In this document: positions 5,736 to 9,512 of the stretch, piece after piece
How positions within the stretch are numbered: the first letter of the stretch is position 1
Layout of the letters: each line of letters opens with the position of its first letter
Assembly: GCA_021778375.1 (NCBI GenBank)
Contig: JAJYCM010000088.1
Location: 1-9,512 of the forward strand
Direction: 5' to 3'
Source: Bacteroidota bacterium
GTDB taxonomy: Bacteria > Bacteroidota > Ignavibacteria > Ignavibacteriales > Ignavibacteriaceae
DNA: 9,512 nt
Made by a program: the position numbers and the translations under genes
Notes under the pieces: generated by a model
Told to the model about the DNA's origin: nothing
The model's input: the letters and a program-made list of their open reading frames with translations, nothing else
Databases searched by the model: none

Positions 5736-7076
5736 ATGGAAACTCTAATAGAAAATTACGCTACATATTTCATTTTATTCTTATTTACAGTCGCCATCCT
5801 GACCTGGTATCTGAGAAAATATTTTCTTGTATCGAAAACAACTATATCTAAAATCAAAACCGCCAAAAAATTGGGGTCCTATGAGCCGGTTTCTCTTCAT
5901 CCTGTTATAGATCTTGAACGATGTATTGGAAGCGGTGCATGTATTACTGCTTGTCCCGAACAGGATATAATCGGCTTGGTTAATGGTCAGGCACGTGTTA
6001 TTAATACATCACGTTGTGTTGGGCACGGTGCTTGTTTCCATGCATGCCCATTAAATGCGATAACGCTTTGTATTGGAACAGAAAAAAGAGGAGTTGATCT
6101 CCCGCATGTTAGCCAGGAATTTGAGACAAACATTCCCGGTCTTTATATAGCTGGAGAATTAGGCGGCATGGGATTAATTAAAAATGCCATTGAGCAAGGC
6201 AAACAGGCTGTAACTTATTTCACAAAAAAGATAAACAAACAAGTCCAAACTGAATATGACCTTGTCATTGTTGGCGCCGGGCCCGCAGGTATTTCTGCTT
6301 CATTAACAGCGACTAAATACAAACTACGTTTCTTAACTCTTGAACAAGATACCCTTGGTGGTACGATTTATAATTTCCCGCGCTCAAAAATAATTATGAC
6401 CTCTCCTGTAGAACTTCCTATGTATGGTAAATTGAAAATGAAGGAAACTTCCAAACCGGAATTATTGGAAATTTGGCATTCAATCTTAAAAGAAAATAAA
6501 ATATCTATAAATGAAAATGAAAAAGTTGAATCAATTGCAAAAATAAATAATCGTTTTGAAGTTAAATCATCAAAGGGAACTTACACTTCAAAAGGAGTTA
6601 TTATTGCTATTGGGCGAAGAGGATCACCGCGTAAACTTGGTGTGCCGGGTGAGGAACAAGAAAAAGTGGTATATCGCCTAATAGAACCTGAATTGATTTC
6701 TAATAAAAAAGTCCTTGTTGTTGGCGGGGGTGATTCCGCTATCGAGGCAGCGCTTATGCTTTCTCAATCGGCTCATAATAAGGTTTGGCTTTCCTACCGG
6801 AGTGACAGTTTCTCAAGAATTAAACCAACGAACTTATCAAATATTATCGAAGCATCTCTCCAAAAGAAAGTTGAAATAATCTTTAACTCAAATGTAAAAG
6901 AAATTCTTGAGGACAAGATTATTCTCACATTTAATAATTCACATCGGGTGCTGGAACTTGAGAATGATCTTGTATATATCTTAGCCGGTGGATTGCTTCC
7001 TTCTGATTTTCTACAGAAAACAGGAATCCATGTCACTAAAAAATTCGGCGAAGTGCTGTTAAAACATGAAAATTAA
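5736..7076 (+). CDS. Membrane-anchored Fe-S/FAD/NAD(P)H oxidoreductase (TrxR-like, no redox disulfide)
   Basis: A 446-residue protein with one N-terminal membrane helix (about 8-27) followed by a Lys/Arg-rich stretch, so the catalytic part should face the cytosol. A ferredoxin-like domain at about 55-110 has two motifs, C63-x2-S-x2-C69-x3-C73-P and C94-x2-H-x2-C100-x3-C104-P. Each lacks the usual second Cys, as in [3Fe-4S]-type ferredoxins. A short conserved segment follows (NIPGLYIAGELGGMG). The flavin site VIVGAGPAG is at 177-185 and the pyridine nucleotide site VVGGGDSAIEAA at 328-339. This order resembles thioredoxin reductase, but the CxxC disulfide before GGGDSA is absent, so it should pass electrons to or from the Fe-S centres. 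Probable role: NAD(P)H oxidation feeding the membrane cytochrome, or the reverse. Its 3' end overlaps the next gene by 11 bases, giving strong linkage. The exact donor and acceptor are unknown. Confidence 0.88.
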   Translation: METLIENYATYFILFLFTVAILTWYLRKYFLVSKTTISKIKTAKKLGSYEPVSLHPVIDLERCIGSGACITACPEQDIIGLVNGQARVINTSRCVGHGACFHACPLNAITLCIGTEKRGVDLPHVSQEFETNIPGLYIAGELGGMGLIKNAIEQGKQAVTYFTKKINKQVQTEYDLVIVGAGPAGISASLTATKYKLRFLTLEQDTLGGTIYNFPRSKIIMTSPVELPMYGKLKMKETSKPELLEIWHSILKENKISINENEKVESIAKINNRFEVKSSKGTYTSKGVIIAIGRRGSPRKLGVPGEEQEKVVYRLIEPELISNKKVLVVGGGDSAIEAALMLSQSAHNKVWLSYRSDSFSRIKPTNLSNIIEASLQKKVEIIFNSNVKEILEDKIILTFNNSHRVLELENDLVYILAGGLLPSDFLQKTGIHVTKKFGEVLLKHEN

Positions 7077-8685
7077 AATAAAGACCATTAAAAATATTTT
7101 ATACGCATTTATAATTCTATTGTCATATTCATCAAAAATACATGCTCAAATTTCTCCTGGTAATTTAACCTTCGCTCATGAAAATCTTGAAGGTTTAAGC
7201 AATTGTATGAAGTGTCATGTGATGGGGAAACAATTGGAGAACTCCCGCTGTCTTTCTTGTCATGCCGAAATAAAAACTATGATTGATGGAAACATAGGTT
7301 ACCATTCAACCTCTTACGTCAAGAACACAAATTGTTGGGACTGCCACAGCGAACATCACGGACGAAGCTTTAGAATAATAAATTTTTATCCCGATAAGTT
7401 CGATCATAATAAAGCAGGATTCAAACTGGATGGAAAACATTCGCAAATAAAATGCGAGGAGTGTCATCAAACAAATTTTATAACGAATTCTCTCTTCAAA
7501 AAAAGAAATGGAACCTATCTGGGGTTAAGTACCAACTGTGTCTCGTGCCATAAGGACGTTCATCAAAATACTCTTGGTAATAATTGCGCCTCCTGCCATA
7601 ATACTGTAATGTTTAAACCTGCTGCTTTGTTTAATCATGAAACTGCAAAATTTAAACTATCCGGTGCACATACAAAAGTTGAGTGCGTTAAATGTCACAT
7701 GAAAGAAACATTGAACGGAAAATCGTTTCAAAAATTTGTCGGACTACAATTCAGAAACTGTACCCCCTGTCATCAAGATGTTCATAAAGGACAATTTGAC
7801 GAAAATTGTGTTAGATGCCATAATGTTGAATCATTTAAAATTATGAACAAAAATACTTTTGATCACAGTAAGACTCGATTTCCGCTTGAAGGCGCTCACC
7901 AACGTGTTTCATGTATAGATTGTCACGGGGAAAATTTACTCTCTAAACTAAAATTTGCAAAATGCACTGACTGCCATAAAGATGCTCACTTCGGCGAATT
8001 TACCGTTAATAATGTTGTAACGGACTGCAAAGAATGTCATGATATCTTCAGTTTTAAAACAACTCTATATACTATTCGAGAACATAACAAAGCAAAACTC
8101 CCGTTAACGGGTGCGCATTTAGCTGTCTCTTGTCAATCGTGTCATTACAAAACAAACTTAAAACAATGGCACTTTAGAAATATTGGAATTAAATGCATCG
8201 ACTGTCATGAAAATGTTCACGGAACAGAATTAACTGAAAAGTTTATGCCCGATAATAGATGTGAATCATGCCATGTTACCGATGATTGGAAGAAAATTCA
8301 TTTTGATCACGATCTTACAAACTTCAAGTTGTCGGGCAAACATTCTTCTGTTCCTTGCCGGGACTGTCATGAAGAAAAAAATGAATCCGGGAAAATTTCT
8401 TTCAGATTTGCTTCACTTAATTTGAACTGCATTATATGCCATAACGATGTGCACTTCGGTCAATTCAATTCTAATAAAATTGGTAGTAAGCCTATATGCG
8501 AAAACTGTCATGGCTACGATAATTGGAAACCTATAAAATTTGATCATGAAAAATCTAATTTCCAATTGAAAGGTGCTCACGAAAAAGTATCATGTTCATC
8601 CTGTCATAAAAAAGTTACGGAGAATGTAAACGTTTTTATACAATATAAATTGAAAGACTTTAAATGCGCCTCTTGCCATGCATAA
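7066..8685 (+). CDS. Secreted 20-haem cytochrome c with trihaem repeats
   Basis: A 539-residue protein with a Sec signal peptide (hydrophobic 10-22, likely cleavage after A27 in IHA|Q). It contains 20 CxxCH haem c sites by direct count, at C47, C62, C90, C130, C158, C174, C207, C232, C248, C283, C300, C321, C356, C377, C399, C431, C455, C478, C510 and C534. Haems 5-19 form five consecutive three-haem modules. No membrane anchor or lipobox is seen, so the mature protein is periplasmic, or exported further by an unseen route. It should act as an electron wire or store. Related sequences are usually labelled cytochrome c3-like or multihaem family, but I do not recognise a named protein. The protein ends on CASCHA, the first haem of what would be another module. 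The start is set by the signal peptide and the 11-base overlap with the flavoprotein gene. Confidence 0.95.
   Translation: MKIKIKTIKNILYAFIILLSYSSKIHAQISPGNLTFAHENLEGLSNCMKCHVMGKQLENSRCLSCHAEIKTMIDGNIGYHSTSYVKNTNCWDCHSEHHGRSFRIINFYPDKFDHNKAGFKLDGKHSQIKCEECHQTNFITNSLFKKRNGTYLGLSTNCVSCHKDVHQNTLGNNCASCHNTVMFKPAALFNHETAKFKLSGAHTKVECVKCHMKETLNGKSFQKFVGLQFRNCTPCHQDVHKGQFDENCVRCHNVESFKIMNKNTFDHSKTRFPLEGAHQRVSCIDCHGENLLSKLKFAKCTDCHKDAHFGEFTVNNVVTDCKECHDIFSFKTTLYTIREHNKAKLPLTGAHLAVSCQSCHYKTNLKQWHFRNIGIKCIDCHENVHGTELTEKFMPDNRCESCHVTDDWKKIHFDHDLTNFKLSGKHSSVPCRDCHEEKNESGKISFRFASLNLNCIICHNDVHFGQFNSNKIGSKPICENCHGYDNWKPIKFDHEKSNFQLKGAHEKVSCSSCHKKVTENVNVFIQYKLKDFKCASCHA
7537..8607 (+). repeat. Five tandem trihaem modules within the 20-haem cytochrome
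   Basis: Residues 158-514 consist of five units with a period of 68-79 residues. Each unit reads CxxCH followed by [KQEN]-[DN]-[VA]-H, then a second CxxCH, then [FR]-[DNE]-H-x4-[FL]-x-L-x-G-[AK]-H, and about five residues later a third CxxCH. First cysteines are at residues 158, 232, 300, 377 and 455. A sixth unit starts at C534 and stops immediately. DNA identity between units is low, so this is an old protein-level duplication and not a recent DNA repeat. Confidence 0.85.
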
Positions 8686-9512
8686 TATTTTTGTTGATTA
8701 GTGCGGCGAGCATTTTTGCGCAATCGCCACACGGCAATTTACTTAAAATAGACTGCTCAAATTGCCATGAATCAACAAATTGGAAAATTATTCCAAAGAA
8801 TATAAAGTTTGACCACAATACTGAAACATCTTTTAAACTTACCGGGCAGCATGTTTCTGTTAGTTGTCAATCATGTCATAAGAGTTTGGTGTTTTCCGAT
8901 GTTAAAATTCAGTGCGAATCATGTCATAAGGATGTTCATCAAAACAGTGTTGGAACAAACTGCGTTCAATGCCATACAACAAATACATGGTTAGTTTTTA
9001 ATATAATTCAGATGCATCAAAATAGCAGATTTCCTCTCATTGGAATTCATTTAAATGTAGATTGCCAAAGCTGCCATTCAGGATATGCAAATTTATATTT
9101 CCCTGCTCAAAGTGTTTCCTGCTTTAGCTGTCATAAACAGCAATATTATGCAACTACTACGCCCAATCATGTGCAAGCTAATTTTTCTACCGACTGCCAA
9201 ACTTGTCATAGCTTAACTAATTTCACCTGGGGTAATACAAGTTTTAATCACAGTTTCTTCCCGCTGGTCGGAGGACATAATATTCAAAATTGCTTTGCTT
9301 GTCACTCGCCTGGAAGTAATTTTAAAGGATTAACTACCAATTGCTATCCTTGCCATACGCAGAATTATATTACTGCAAAAAATCCCGATCACGTTGCTGC
9401 AAAGTTCCCAACAACTTGTCAGGACTGCCATAATACTACAACATTTGCTCAAGCAACCTTTAATCATAACACTACGGGTTTCCCTTTAACTGGTGCACAC
9501 GCTTCCGTTTCA
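8664..9512 (+). CDS. Second secreted multihaem cytochrome c (3' end outside window)
   Basis: The frame runs uninterrupted for 283 codons from ATG 8664 to the window end. The start lies inside the upstream cytochrome gene, overlapping it by 22 bases in another frame. It is supported by a full signal peptide (MRLLPCIIFLLISAASIFA, cleavage before Q20) followed at once by haem motifs. Ten CxxCH sites are visible (CSNCH, CQSCH, CESCH, CVQCH, CQSCH, CFSCH, CQTCH, CFACH, CYPCH, CQDCH) and the reading ends in FPLTGAHASVS, just before an expected eleventh. Early units match the trihaem module of the upstream protein (CESCHKDVHQ, FKLTGQH). Later units change type, with CxxCH-x3-Y and [ND]HV-x-A-x-F segments. 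It is likely periplasmic or exported, acting with the 20-haem protein. A 61-residue ORF in another frame at 8809-8994 is only its shadow. Confidence 0.92.
   Translation, partial: MRLLPCIIFLLISAASIFAQSPHGNLLKIDCSNCHESTNWKIIPKNIKFDHNTETSFKLTGQHVSVSCQSCHKSLVFSDVKIQCESCHKDVHQNSVGTNCVQCHTTNTWLVFNIIQMHQNSRFPLIGIHLNVDCQSCHSGYANLYFPAQSVSCFSCHKQQYYATTTPNHVQANFSTDCQTCHSLTNFTWGNTSFNHSFFPLVGGHNIQNCFACHSPGSNFKGLTTNCYPCHTQNYITAKNPDHVAAKFPTTCQDCHNTTTFAQATFNHNTTGFPLTGAHASVS

Noticed and set aside
5073..7036. Minus-strand ORFs opposite the cytochrome b and flavoprotein genes
   Set aside because: They are complementary to conserved haem-helix and nucleotide-binding regions, and two of them overlap each other. 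No independent evidence of coding.
8650..8720. Frameshift joining the two cytochromes into one gene
   Set aside because: The downstream frame has its own ATG, a complete signal peptide and an AQ cleavage context. Two genes explain the sequence better, though relatives should be compared.
8809..8994. 61-residue + strand ORF overlapping the second cytochrome
   Set aside because: It lies in another frame of a long cytochrome reading frame that has ten haem motifs and a signal peptide. Its translation shows out-of-frame traces of the repeats (NHVIR twice) and no domain of its own.
1..9512. CRISPR arrays, tRNA genes, insertion sequences or phage genes
   Set aside because: No regularly spaced DNA repeats, no tRNA apart from the tRNA-like part of ssrA, and no transposase or integrase motif were seen on either strand. 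The cytochrome repeats are at the protein level only.

Overview
The window is AT-rich (roughly one-third G+C by eye), and every supported gene lies on the + strand. Several things point to the Bacteroidota/Chlorobiota (FCB) group, perhaps an Ignavibacteria-like lineage. These are the tmRNA tag (GESNYALAA, resume codon GGC), signal peptides ending in ...AQ, few Shine-Dalgarno sequences, and many multihaem c-type cytochromes. The placement is inference; no marker in the window proves it.

Left part (1-1321): the 3' end of a YgfZ/GcvT-like folate-binding protein overlaps by ATGA a PduO-type cob(I)alamin adenosyltransferase. A complete one-piece tmRNA gene (ssrA, 965-1321) follows. About 400 bases without a convincing gene come next, holding a 24-base imperfect palindrome and a repeated octamer in front of the phosphate genes.

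Middle (1729-4692): a DUF47/PhoU-like protein and a PiT-family phosphate permease are translationally coupled (TAATG). Diaminopimelate epimerase (dapF) and a small protein resembling the dimeric alpha/beta-barrel (ABM-like) group follow. A strong hairpin at 4671-4692 closes this part.

Right part (4739-9512, open at the window end): an apparent electron-transfer cluster. It encodes a five-helix membrane protein with two His-x13-His pairs (likely dihaem cytochrome b). Next is a membrane-anchored flavoprotein with two atypical Fe-S motifs and TrxR-like FAD and NAD(P)H sites. Then come a secreted 20-haem cytochrome c and a second secreted multihaem cytochrome with at least 10 haems, whose start lies inside the end of the preceding gene. 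The last three genes overlap by 11 and 22 bases. Together they suggest a path from cytosolic NAD(P)H, through flavin and Fe-S, across the membrane by haem b, to a periplasmic or extracytoplasmic haem wire. The electron direction, partners and physiological acceptor are inferred. This cluster is the most interesting content of the window.
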